A DNA stretch of 8,651 nucleotides from Candidatus Nomurabacteria bacterium (GTDB lineage: Bacteria; Patescibacteriota; Minisyncoccia; Phycocordibacterales; UBA5272). The position numbers and the translations under genes are program-made. Shown in pieces: positions 1 to 5,157 of the stretch (positions are counted from its first letter, which is position 1; every line of letters begins with the position of its first letter). Below the pieces are notes generated by a model. The model did no database searches and was not told the DNA's origin. It was given only the letters and a program-made list of their open reading frames with translations. The stretch lies in contig DOZK01000024.1 of NCBI GenBank assembly GCA_003518045.1, forward strand, positions 1-8,651, given 5' to 3'.

Positions 1-392
1 TTTGGGGTTTCGTAATTCACAGTTATATAGTCTGCCAATTTGTTGTGATTGCTATTTCTTTTAAAACCGGTTACTTTTCTTTTTCAAAATTTGATTACGC
101 TTGCTTTGCGACTTCATTTTTAGGTTTAATTCTATGGATATATACCAAAAATCCTTTATATGCATTAGTCTTAAATGTATTCGTCGATGCTATGGGTACA
201 TTAGCCATTACTAGAAAAACTTGGTTAAATCCAGGTACAGAAAGTACTCTTGCATGGTTTTTATCATTTCTAGTCGCAGTATTAAATGTTTTCGCCGTAG
301 CATCATTTGATATTAGTAATGCCCTCTATCCAATATATTTAGTTATTGGGAATGGTTTAATTACTACCGTTAGTTTAAAAAGAAAAAACTAA
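1..392 (+). CDS. Polytopic membrane protein, 5'-truncated by the window edge
   Basis: The frame is open from the first bases to TAA at 390-392, so the gene starts outside the window; the GTG at 45 is only the first internal start-like codon. About 130 residues are visible, with three or four hydrophobic segments. One spans the visible N-terminus, one reads FATSFLGLILWIYT, then ALVLNVFVDAMGTLAI, WFLSFLVAVLNVFAVASF and a last helix before the basic tail SLKRKN. The loop TRKTWLNPGTEST between helices, with a basic-aromatic cluster then PGTES, recalls small uncharacterised membrane proteins with PQ-loop-like spacing. I do not recognise the family with confidence and assign no function. It converges on the minus-strand reductase with only 11 nt between the stops. 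Confidence 0.7.
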   Translation, partial: WGFVIHSYIVCQFVVIAISFKTGYFSFSKFDYACFATSFLGLILWIYTKNPLYALVLNVFVDAMGTLAITRKTWLNPGTESTLAWFLSFLVAVLNVFAVASFDISNALYPIYLVIGNGLITTVSLKRKN

Positions 393-403
393 AATAGAAC
401 CTT

Positions 404-910
404 TTATTTTAAGACTTGATAATGAAGTTGAATTTCATTATCAGATATATTTTTTAAATCAATAAATTTAAGTTTGCACTCAAAATCTTTGTCATGAAAA
501 ATTTGTATACCTTTTCCAAAAATAATCGGTTCAATATCTAAATAGATTTCATCAATTAAATTTTCTTTTAAAAATGAGGCGTTGAGACTACCTCCACCAG
601 CTACAATAATTTTATCTTCACTAGCAAATAAATCTAGCGCAGCTTTCGGAGATGCCGCAACACTATGTTTCTCAGTTTCCAGATTAACTGGTTGAGTTGC
701 TACCACAACAATCTTAATATCTTTGAATTCAGAAAATTCAGGCTGTTTAGTTAAGGTATTATAGGTACGATGACCAATAATTAAATTACCGGCCTCCCTC
801 GTTGCTAAACTGTATGAATTCCATTCTTTGTGACTTATCCAATTTGTGTCATCGTTTGACTTAGCAATTAATCCATTTGGGGTTATTGCCATATACAAAA
901 TTACTTTCAT
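404..910 (-). CDS. Dihydrofolate-reductase-like protein (RibD C-terminal domain family)
   Basis: This is a cytosolic NAD(P)H-dependent reductase fold of about 168 residues, the usual size of stand-alone RibD_C/YwjB-type proteins. Visible signatures (counted from the chosen Met) are the N-terminal strand MKVILYMAITPNGLIA, with the NG before the substrate-binding loop; IIGHRTY at 44-50; the glycine-rich nucleotide-binding stretch VAGGGSLNASFL at 103-114; and DEIYLDIEPIIFGKG at 120-134, a hallmark of the family. The true substrate of such stand-alone proteins is usually unknown; a riboflavin or folate role is not implied, since no rib genes are nearby. An alternative ATG at 919 lies inside the TATAAT box at 918-923, so the ATG at 910 (7 nt after the box) is preferred and implies a leaderless mRNA. 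It is divergent from the hydrolase operon. Confidence 0.85.
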   Translation of the reverse strand: MKVILYMAITPNGLIAKSNDDTNWISHKEWNSYSLATREAGNLIIGHRTYNTLTKQPEFSEFKDIKIVVVATQPVNLETEKHSVAASPKAALDLFASEDKIIVAGGGSLNASFLKENLIDEIYLDIEPIIFGKGIQIFHDKDFECKLKFIDLKNISDNEIQLHYQVLK

Positions 911-917
911 AGAACAC

Positions 918-923
918 ATTATA
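918..923 (-). promoter_or_regulatory. -10 box (TATAAT) of the RibD_C-like gene
   Basis: A perfect TATAAT on the minus strand ends 7 nt before the ATG at 910. No convincing -35 or TGn extension is seen. At normal -10 to +1 spacing transcription starts at or one base from the start codon. Confidence 0.55.
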
Positions 924-940
924 TAACTTTTTGTTAAATT

Positions 941-949
941 TGCTATACT
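941..949 (+). promoter_or_regulatory. Extended -10 promoter TGCTATACT, predicted leaderless
   Basis: TGC precedes TATACT, and exactly 6 nt separate the hexamer from the ATG at 956, which places +1 on the A of the start codon. No TTGACA-like -35 lies at 16-18 nt. It is back to back with the minus-strand TATAAT at 918-923. Confidence 0.65.
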
Positions 950-955
950 TTTAAT

Positions 956-1669
956 ATGAAATTACATAAAAAAATTTTATCTTGGGTTGTCGACTATGGA
1001 TACATGATACATGGCTCTGTTACCTCACTTATCTATCACAAACCACCGAAACATTATCTTAATTATGTTTTAGAAAATAAAGTACCTGTGATTTTAGTTC
1101 CTGGTATTTTAGGAAAATGGGGCTTTATGAAAACTCTCGGTGATAAAATTTCTCTCGCCGGTCATCCAGTTTATATTGTTCCAGAGCTGGGTTATAACCT
1201 TTTTAAAATTCCGGACTCTGCTAAAAAATTAAGAGACGTCATAGAAAAGATTGATACTAAAAAAGATAATTTAAAAGGAGTTATCTTGATAGCGCACAGT
1301 AAGGGCGGTCTGATAGGAAAATATTTTTTGGCTCATCAAAATCAAGATAATAAAGTATTAGGATTAATTTCTGTGGCTACCCCATTTTCTGGGTCTTCCA
1401 TGGCCAAACTCTTACCATTAGATTCCATACAAGAATTAACCACTGACAGTAAAATTATTCTTGATTTAGAAAAGCACACAGAAGTAAATAATAAAATAAT
1501 TTCTATCTGTCCAGAATATGATAATCATGTATGGGCAGAGAAAGGTAGCTATTTAGATGGTGCAAAAAATATTGGCGTTAATGTCCACGGGCATCATAAA
1601 ATAATTTTTGATAAAAATGTGGAAGATATTGTACTTAAATATATAGAAGAAATTACTCTTCAAAATTAA
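956..1669 (+). CDS. Alpha/beta-hydrolase, lipase/esterase-like
   Basis: This is a soluble protein of 237 residues with an alpha/beta-hydrolase core. A beta strand and oxyanion loop, VILVPGILGKWGFM, lie at about 45-58. The nucleophile elbow AHSKGG at 113-118 puts the catalytic Ser at 115, matching the lipase consensus GxSxG with Ala in the first position. Next comes VATPFSGSSMA at 140-150, the ATPHxG-like segment of triacylglycerol lipases and PGAP1-like hydrolases. The catalytic His is probably one of 211/213/214 in VHGHHKI; the acid may be D189. There is no signal peptide, so it is probably cytoplasmic or peripheral. The natural substrate is unknown; esters or lipids are plausible for this fold. 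The gene has a leaderless-type promoter and runs into the VF530 gene with a 1-nt gap. Confidence 0.8.
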   Translation: MKLHKKILSWVVDYGYMIHGSVTSLIYHKPPKHYLNYVLENKVPVILVPGILGKWGFMKTLGDKISLAGHPVYIVPELGYNLFKIPDSAKKLRDVIEKIDTKKDNLKGVILIAHSKGGLIGKYFLAHQNQDNKVLGLISVATPFSGSSMAKLLPLDSIQELTTDSKIILDLEKHTEVNNKIISICPEYDNHVWAEKGSYLDGAKNIGVNVHGHHKIIFDKNVEDIVLKYIEEITLQN

Positions 1670-1670
1670 T

Positions 1671-1922
1671 ATGAATGAACATCCAAATGATCCATTATAT
1701 GGAAAGACTCTTAAAACTGTTCTTGAATATCTAGTAAAAGAATATGGTTTTGAAAAGCTCGGAGCTGATATTAAAATAAAATGCTTTACTACTGACCCAA
1801 GTATTTCCTCTAGTTTAAAATTTTTAAGAAAAACTCCTTGGGCAAGAGAAAAAGTTGAGGAATTGTATTTGGCTACAATAAATCAGAAATCAAGAGTAGA
1901 AATGTTAGAAGTTAAAAGTTAG
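1671..1922 (+). CDS. VF530 family (DUF2132) putative DNA-binding protein
   Basis: The 83-residue protein matches the small VF530/DUF2132 family from memory of its consensus: NDPLYGKTLKTVLEYLV near residues 6-22, then YGFEKLGADIKIKCFT and the diagnostic DPSISSSLKFLRKTPWAR (43-60) and VEELYL. The founding member, from Vibrio fischeri, has a helical fold described as DNA-binding; its cellular role is unclear. The start lies one base after the hydrolase stop and has no Shine-Dalgarno, so translation probably depends on the upstream gene. The last residues, MLEVKS and the TAG stop, are encoded by GTTAGAA-GTTAAAA-GTTAGAG heptamers of the following repeat, so the natural C-terminus may have been replaced when the repeat arrived. 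Confidence 0.88.
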   Translation: MNEHPNDPLYGKTLKTVLEYLVKEYGFEKLGADIKIKCFTTDPSISSSLKFLRKTPWAREKVEELYLATINQKSRVEMLEVKS

Positions 1923-2001
1923 AGGCCTAATACAAATTCTAATACACACACATGGTGCACTTTAGAATTAAACCCCTAACTCCTAACCTCTAACTTCTAA
2001 C
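1904..2001. repeat. Composite heptamer element 1 (GTTAGNN arm / CTNCTAA arm)
   Basis: The left arm, 1904-1924, is GTTAGAA GTTAAAA GTTAGAG. The right arm, 1973-2001, is CCCCTAA CTCCTAA CCTCTAA CTTCTAA plus C. The arms are imperfect reverse complements and could fold into a long hairpin. Inside are AATACAAATTCT (1929-1940), a smaller ATTCTAA/TTAGAAT inverted pair (1937-1943 and 1962-1968) and the palindrome GTGCAC. It overlaps the 3' end of the VF530 gene. No U-tract follows, so a classical terminator is not supported. Confidence 0.8.
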
Positions 2002-2034
2002 GAGTTAATACATGAAATATATCTTTTTTGGGTA

Positions 2035-2040
2035 TATACT
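2035..2040 (+). promoter_or_regulatory. Possible -10 box TATACT upstream of the AI-2E permease
   Basis: TATACT lies 35 nt before the ATG at 2076. It has no TGn extension and no clear -35, so it is weaker than the other TATACT sites here. It falls inside the N-terminal extension that a TTG start at 2028 would give, which argues against that start. Confidence 0.3.
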
Positions 2041-2075
2041 TTAAATATATAACCAAAAAACTTATCAAGAAAAAT

Positions 2076-3116
2076 ATGACAAACATAAAAACAAAAAATC
2101 CTTTTCTTTTAGCAATCTTAGCTGGGATGTTAGTTTTAGCATTTTTCGTTCTTAAACCATTTTTAGCAACTCTCGTACTTGCAGTTATTTGTGCTGTTGT
2201 TCTCCACCCAGTTTATAAAAAAATATTAGGGTTAATCGGTGGACATGAAGCAACAGCCACATCCATTACAGTTATTCTAAGTATTATTTGTATAATCATT
2301 CCCCTAACATTTTTGGGAACACAGGTAGCGCGTGAGGCAGCACAACTCTATGGAAATTTTTCTCAGGTAGACGATAAACAAAATGGTCTTGTTATTATAA
2401 TTAATAATATTGGACAAACATCAGAAAAAATTATACCAGGAACCGAAGACTACTTTACTAATATTTCAAATAATACCACTCTTTATATTAAACAAGTTCT
2501 TTCTTGGATGATTGGTAATTTGGGTCAAGCTCTTTCTGGTGCCTCTGTTTTTCTTCTTGATTTATTTATTTTCTTTATATCTTTTTATTATTTACTTAAA
2601 GATGGCGAGAGATTAAAAAAATCTATAATTAAATTAAGTCCGCTTAATGACACTGATGACGAAACTGTTTTTAAACGTTTGGAGTCTGCAGTGAATTCAA
2701 TAATAAAAGGAAATTTAGTTATTGCTTTTCTACAAGGTATTTTAATGACTATTGGTTTTTATTTATTTGGACTTCCAAATGGGCTTCTATGGGGAAGCGT
2801 TGCAATTATCGCGTCATTAGTACCTCGTATTGGTACAGCTATCGTACTTGTGCCAGCAGTTTTTTATCTTTTTGCAATTGGAAATACAACTCCAGCAATT
2901 GGCCTAGCTATTTGGGGAACTTTAATTGTTGGACTTGTGGATAATATACTTGGACCAAAATTAATTGGAAAACATTTACAGCTTCATCCCCTCTTTGTTC
3001 TACTTTCTGTTTTAGGTGGACTAGTATTATTTGGCCCGATTGGAATATTCTTAGGTCCCCTTGTTATGAGTTTATTATTCGCTCTACTTTCTGTGTATTC
3101 GGGTACACAAAGTTAG
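2076..3116 (+). CDS. AI-2E family transporter (permease)
   Basis: This integral membrane protein of 346 residues belongs to the PF01594-type AI-2E/TqsA-like exporter superfamily, whose members are implicated in export of signalling molecules or in ion antiport; the substrate here cannot be inferred. Evidence: paired N-terminal helices (FLLAILAGMLVLAFFVLKPF and the next), a third helix near 60-80, an amphipathic soluble stretch, then C-terminal helices carrying family landmarks. These are YYLLKDGERL near 171-180, VPRIGTAIVLVPA at 249-261, DNILGPKLIG at 289-298, HPLFVLLSVLGG at 304-315 and GPIGIFLGPL at 320-329. Length is normal for the family. The frame extends up to a TTG at 2028, but the ATG at 2076 gives the typical short N-terminus. 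The TAG stop lies inside the first GTTAGAG heptamer of the next repeat. Confidence 0.88.
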   Translation: MTNIKTKNPFLLAILAGMLVLAFFVLKPFLATLVLAVICAVVLHPVYKKILGLIGGHEATATSITVILSIICIIIPLTFLGTQVAREAAQLYGNFSQVDDKQNGLVIIINNIGQTSEKIIPGTEDYFTNISNNTTLYIKQVLSWMIGNLGQALSGASVFLLDLFIFFISFYYLLKDGERLKKSIIKLSPLNDTDDETVFKRLESAVNSIIKGNLVIAFLQGILMTIGFYLFGLPNGLLWGSVAIIASLVPRIGTAIVLVPAVFYLFAIGNTTPAIGLAIWGTLIVGLVDNILGPKLIGKHLQLHPLFVLLSVLGGLVLFGPIGIFLGPLVMSLLFALLSVYSGTQS

Positions 3117-3251
3117 AGGTTAGGTGTTAGAAGTTAGAGGTTAAAATAGAGCAACTCCAAAATTCTAGTTTTTAACTTATCTTATCAATAAAATAGGCTT
3201 CCGGTAATATGAATTCGTATTCACTCCTAACCCCTAACTCCTAACATCTAA
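3112..3251. repeat. Composite heptamer element 2
   Basis: The left arm, 3112-3146, is five consecutive heptamers: GTTAGAG GTTAGGT GTTAGAA GTTAGAG GTTAAAA. The right arm, 3224-3251, is CTCCTAA CCCCTAA CTCCTAA CATCTAA. The two arms are mutually inverted with about 77 nt between them. GAATTCGTATT at 3211-3221 resembles, in inverted orientation, the shared core seen in the other elements. The stop codon of the AI-2E gene (3114-3116) is inside the first unit. Confidence 0.85.
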
Positions 3252-3262
3252 CTATTTATCCC

Positions 3263-3271
3263 TGCTATACT
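3263..3271 (+). promoter_or_regulatory. Extended -10 promoter TGCTATACT, predicted leaderless
   Basis: The nonamer is identical to the one at 941 and lies 6 nt before the ATG at 3278. The -35 position falls in the CTAAC heptamer array and holds no TTGACA-like hexamer. Confidence 0.65.
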
Positions 3272-3277
3272 CATTAC

Positions 3278-3850
3278 ATGATAATGAAAACTATAAAAAG
3301 TGTTACGTTTTGGATTGTGGGTGTAATTGCGGTTGTTTGTTTAGTGGGAGTTTATAAATTTAATTTTATTAATGATGATATATATATTGATACCCCGAGT
3401 AAAATGACTAAAGATGTAAAAAATCTTACTTATGTTGTTAATGGTGAGACTTTTAATTTAGTTGCTGGAATTGCAAGCAATGAAATAACTCCTGGCTCAG
3501 CAACAAAAAATACTTTATCTATTTTTGGTGAGCCAGTTTATGGAGATTTAAATGGCGATGGTAAAAATGATGCAGTGATACTTCTTGTAAATAATCCTGG
3601 TGGAAGTGGTACATTTTATTATGCTGTCCTAGCAATGAACAGTAATGATGATAAATATATGCCAACGAATACTATTTTCTTGGGTGATAGAATTGCACCT
3701 CAAACTGTAGAAATCCATGACGGCGTTGCTCTATTTAATTATGTAGAAAGAAAAGCTGGTGAGCCGATGACTACTCGCCCATCTATGGGTAAAAGTTTAT
3801 GGATAAATTATGATGCAAAAACTGGGCAGATTAGCGAATTAAAAAAATAA
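3278..3850 (+). CDS. Membrane-anchored extracytoplasmic protein with DxNxDG calcium-loop-like motif
   Basis: It has 190 residues. A single hydrophobic segment at about 10-26 follows a short basic N-terminus (KTIK), giving an N-in signal anchor or uncleaved signal peptide; Cys21 has no proper lipobox. The exported part holds DLNGDGKND at 90-98, an EF-hand/dockerin/FG-GAP-like loop with Asp/Asn ligands, followed by a hydrophobic strand AVILLV and GGSGTFYYAVLAMN. GDRIAPQTVEIHDGVALFNYVERKAGEPM at about 136-164 is a segment I associate with a widespread uncharacterised bacterial exported family. No enzymatic motif is visible. Two Met codons (3278 and 3284) compete; the first sits exactly at the +1 predicted from the promoter. 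It stands alone between repeat elements. Confidence 0.7.
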   Translation: MIMKTIKSVTFWIVGVIAVVCLVGVYKFNFINDDIYIDTPSKMTKDVKNLTYVVNGETFNLVAGIASNEITPGSATKNTLSIFGEPVYGDLNGDGKNDAVILLVNNPGGSGTFYYAVLAMNSNDDKYMPTNTIFLGDRIAPQTVEIHDGVALFNYVERKAGEPMTTRPSMGKSLWINYDAKTGQISELKK

Positions 3851-3868
3851 TTACTGGATTGGTACAGT

Positions 3869-3963
3869 AGTAAGGAGTACAGAGTAAGAAGAAAGGAAAA
3901 ATACAAATTTTGTGTTAGTGTGCATCTCGTACTTCGTACTCCCTTCTCCTTGCTTCGTGCTTC
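3869..3963. repeat. Composite heptamer element 3 (AGTAAGG / CGTACTT type)
   Basis: The left arm, 3869-3896, is AGTAAGG AGTACAG AGTAAGA AGAAAGG. The right arm, 3928-3963, is CGTACTT CGTACTC CCTTCTC CTTGCTT CGTGCTT plus C. The unit length of 7 matches the CTAAC family but the sequence differs. Between the arms lies the core AAATACAAATTTTGTGTT at 3899-3916. Confidence 0.75.
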
Positions 3964-3981
3964 TTTTATCTTGTATCTCAC

Positions 3982-3990
3982 TGCTATACT
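3982..3990 (+). promoter_or_regulatory. Extended -10 promoter TGCTATACT, predicted leaderless
   Basis: This is a third identical nonamer, ending 7 nt before the ATG at 3998. It follows directly on the heptamer array and argues against any start further upstream for the small downstream gene. Confidence 0.62.
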
Positions 3991-3997
3991 AATAAAT

Positions 3998-4195
3998 ATG
4001 GAACAAGAAATAAAAACAAAATTAGAAGAGCAGGGTGCAAAGATTGATGCGATTTTAGAATCAGTAGAAAAAACAAGAAAGTATTTTCTAACTACAATGT
4101 GGATTACAATACTTGTAATCGTAATTCCAACAATTGGATTAATTTTTGTTATACCAGCATTTTTGAATTCGTATCTAGCGCCTTTGGCTCAATAG
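3998..4195 (+). CDS. Small coiled-coil/one-TM protein, conserved hypothetical
   Basis: The 65-residue protein has a charged, heptad-like helix (EQEIKTKLEEQGAKIDAILESVEKTRKYFL, about residues 2-31) followed by one strong transmembrane segment (about 33-56) and a short tail. The design suggests a membrane-anchored cytoplasmic coiled coil that oligomerises. I recall close look-alikes of this size, with the VEKTRKYF motif, as frequent small proteins in Parcubacteria genomes; none has a known function. The frame is open upstream to 3920, but that stretch translates the heptamer array and lies upstream of the promoter, so it is not coding. The TAG stop shares its G with the first GTTAGAA unit of the next element. 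Confidence 0.72.
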   Translation: MEQEIKTKLEEQGAKIDAILESVEKTRKYFLTTMWITILVIVIPTIGLIFVIPAFLNSYLAPLAQ

Positions 4196-4387
4196 TTAGA
4201 AGTTAGGTGTTAGACGTTAGGAGTTGAAAGAAAAAATACAAACCCTGTGTCATTCCAACGCGTGCCATGCCATAGCGTAATCGCGACGGCTGGAAAGTTG
4301 GAACCCGCCTGCCGGCGAGGCAGGTCCAGTGTCTGTATTTTTTGAAAATTGAAAATTTACCCCAACTCCTAACCCCTAACTTCTAAC
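4195..4387. repeat. Composite heptamer element 4 with nested GC-rich module
   Basis: The outer left arm, 4195-4229, is GTTAGAA GTTAGGT GTTAGAC GTTAGGA GTTGAAA. The outer right arm, 4366-4387, is CTCCTAA CCCCTAA CTTCTAA plus C. The middle layer is a perfect 10-bp inverted pair, AAAAAATACA at 4231-4240 and TGTATTTTTT at 4334-4343. The inner layer is the GC-rich module at 4248-4333. Three layers are thus nested around one centre. Confidence 0.85.
4248..4333. repeat. GC-rich hairpin module, copy 1
   Basis: The module starts TGTCATTCC and ends GGTCCAGTGTC. It is far more GC-rich than its surroundings. Visible stems are TTCCAAC (4253-4259) with GTTGGAA (4297-4303), and CCTGCC (4308-4313) with GGCAGG (4319-4324). 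Its last 34 bases (4300-4333) differ from 7437-7470 at four positions. It could be a small dispersed palindromic element or encode a structured RNA segment; no promoter of its own is seen. Confidence 0.7.
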
Positions 4388-4397
4388 ACTTTGTATC

Positions 4398-4421
4398 ACT
4401 GCCTACTGCTCACTGCTTACT
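4398..4421. repeat. ACTGCNN heptamer array abutting a start codon
   Basis: ACTGCCT ACTGCTC ACTGCTT plus ACT is a third heptamer family in this window. It ends at the base immediately before the ATG at 4422, so it forms the whole translation initiation region upstream of that gene. There is no Shine-Dalgarno. Confidence 0.7.
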
Positions 4422-5009
4422 ATGGAAAATCAACTCAAAAAACTAAACACCCCCGCTAAGATCCAAGATTATTTGGACTCTATTCCTTTTAATTATGAAA
4501 AAAGTGGTGAGACTTGTATGTCTCCCATTCGTGTTTTAAAGGAGAAAAAGGCCCATTGTATAGAGGGTGCAATGCTCGCAGCCTCTGCAATGGCTCTGCA
4601 GGGCCAAAAACCGCTTGTCATGAGCCTAAAGGTAAAGAAAGGTGATTATGACCACATCGTAGCTTTGTATAAATATAACGGCTTTTGGGGTGCGATTAGC
4701 AAAACTAACCACAGTGTTTTAAGGTATCGCGACCCAATTTACAAGACAATTCGTGAACTTGCATTATCATATTTTCATGAATATTTTTTAACAAAAAATG
4801 GAGAGAAAACATTACTCGGATATTCTAATCCAATCAATTTAAATCGCTTTGGAAAAAAGTGGCAAACGAGCGACAAAGATTTATGGGATATTGCAGAAAC
4901 AATTTATAACACTAAACACATTCCAATAATTCCAAAAGGAAATGAGAAATATATTAGGAAGGCCACGAGAACAGAGAGAGCTGGGGCAAATATACGGGAG
5001 TGGAAGTAA
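4422..5009 (+). CDS. Transglutaminase-like cysteine protein, conserved hypothetical
   Basis: This 195-residue protein, without signal peptide or TM segment, looks like a papain/transglutaminase-fold protein. The likely nucleophile is Cys46 in KKAHCIEGAMLAAS (a helix-starting Cys, as in transglutaminase-like domains), and the likely general base is His78 in DYDHIVALY; the third residue is not clear (candidates near ISKTNH, 92-97). Other conserved-looking parts are IQDYLDSIPFNYEKSGETCMSPIRVL near the N-terminus and LSYFHEYFLTKNGEKTL. I recall a bacterial family with this layout annotated only as transglutaminase-like; hydrolysis, crosslinking and substrate are all unknown. The first third is less AT-rich than its neighbours. 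No TGnTATACT promoter precedes it; the ATG follows the ACTGC array directly. Its last codons and TAA lie inside the inverted repeat starting at 4997. Confidence 0.72.
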   Translation: MENQLKKLNTPAKIQDYLDSIPFNYEKSGETCMSPIRVLKEKKAHCIEGAMLAASAMALQGQKPLVMSLKVKKGDYDHIVALYKYNGFWGAISKTNHSVLRYRDPIYKTIRELALSYFHEYFLTKNGEKTLLGYSNPINLNRFGKKWQTSDKDLWDIAETIYNTKHIPIIPKGNEKYIRKATRTERAGANIREWK

Positions 5010-5123
5010 TCCTTTTTAATATTCAATGAAAAAATAATCAATATTCAAACAAGATGCAATGTGTTTAGTTTAAATATTGATTATTTTTTCATTGAATATT
5101 TTATTCTCGAATATTTTGTCTCC
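4997..5123. repeat. Long inverted repeat, copy A (hairpin element)
   Basis: The core is a perfect 28-bp inverted pair at 5018-5045 and 5073-5100, extendable to 33 bp with one mismatch, around a loop of about 17-27 nt. The outer flanks 4997-5017 and 5101-5123 match the reverse complement of copy B (7513-7533 and 7327-7349) with two and one mismatches. The left flank overlaps the last codons and stop of the transglutaminase-like gene; the right flank ends just before the protease promoter. Confidence 0.9.
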
Positions 5124-5140
5124 GCCTGCTTACTTATTTT

Positions 5141-5149
5141 TGTTATACT
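5141..5149 (+). promoter_or_regulatory. Extended -10 promoter TGTTATACT, predicted (near-)leaderless
   Basis: It ends 8 nt before the ATG at 5158. The nonamer is identical to the one driving the oppositely oriented DUF2914 gene, and both sit just inside the two copies of the long inverted repeat. Confidence 0.62.
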
Positions 5150-5157
5150 GCAAATAC

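Noticed and set aside
2028..2075. TTG start for the AI-2E permease
   Set aside because: The 16 extra residues are lysine-rich, overlap a TATACT box and are not typical of the family; the ATG at 2076 fits better. Not fully excluded.
3920..3997. N-terminal extension of the 65-aa protein from a GTG at 3920
   Set aside because: It translates the right-hand heptamer array and crosses the TGCTATACT promoter at 3982-3990; homologue-like proteins start at the MEQEI methionine.
4248..4333. tRNA or known riboswitch in the GC-rich stretch
   Set aside because: It has stems but no cloverleaf, T-loop motif or CCA-proximal acceptor stem, and a related copy sits in a repeat loop at 7404-7470, so it behaves as a dispersed element.
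1904..4387. Classical Rho-independent terminators in the long hairpins
   Set aside because: The inverted arms are not followed by a run of T on the transcribed strand; a termination role remains possible but is not supported by the standard signature.
5077..5157. N-terminal extension of the protease from 5077
   Set aside because: It reads through an arm of the hairpin repeat and the promoter at 5141-5149; the ATG at 5158 is followed directly by a normal signal anchor.
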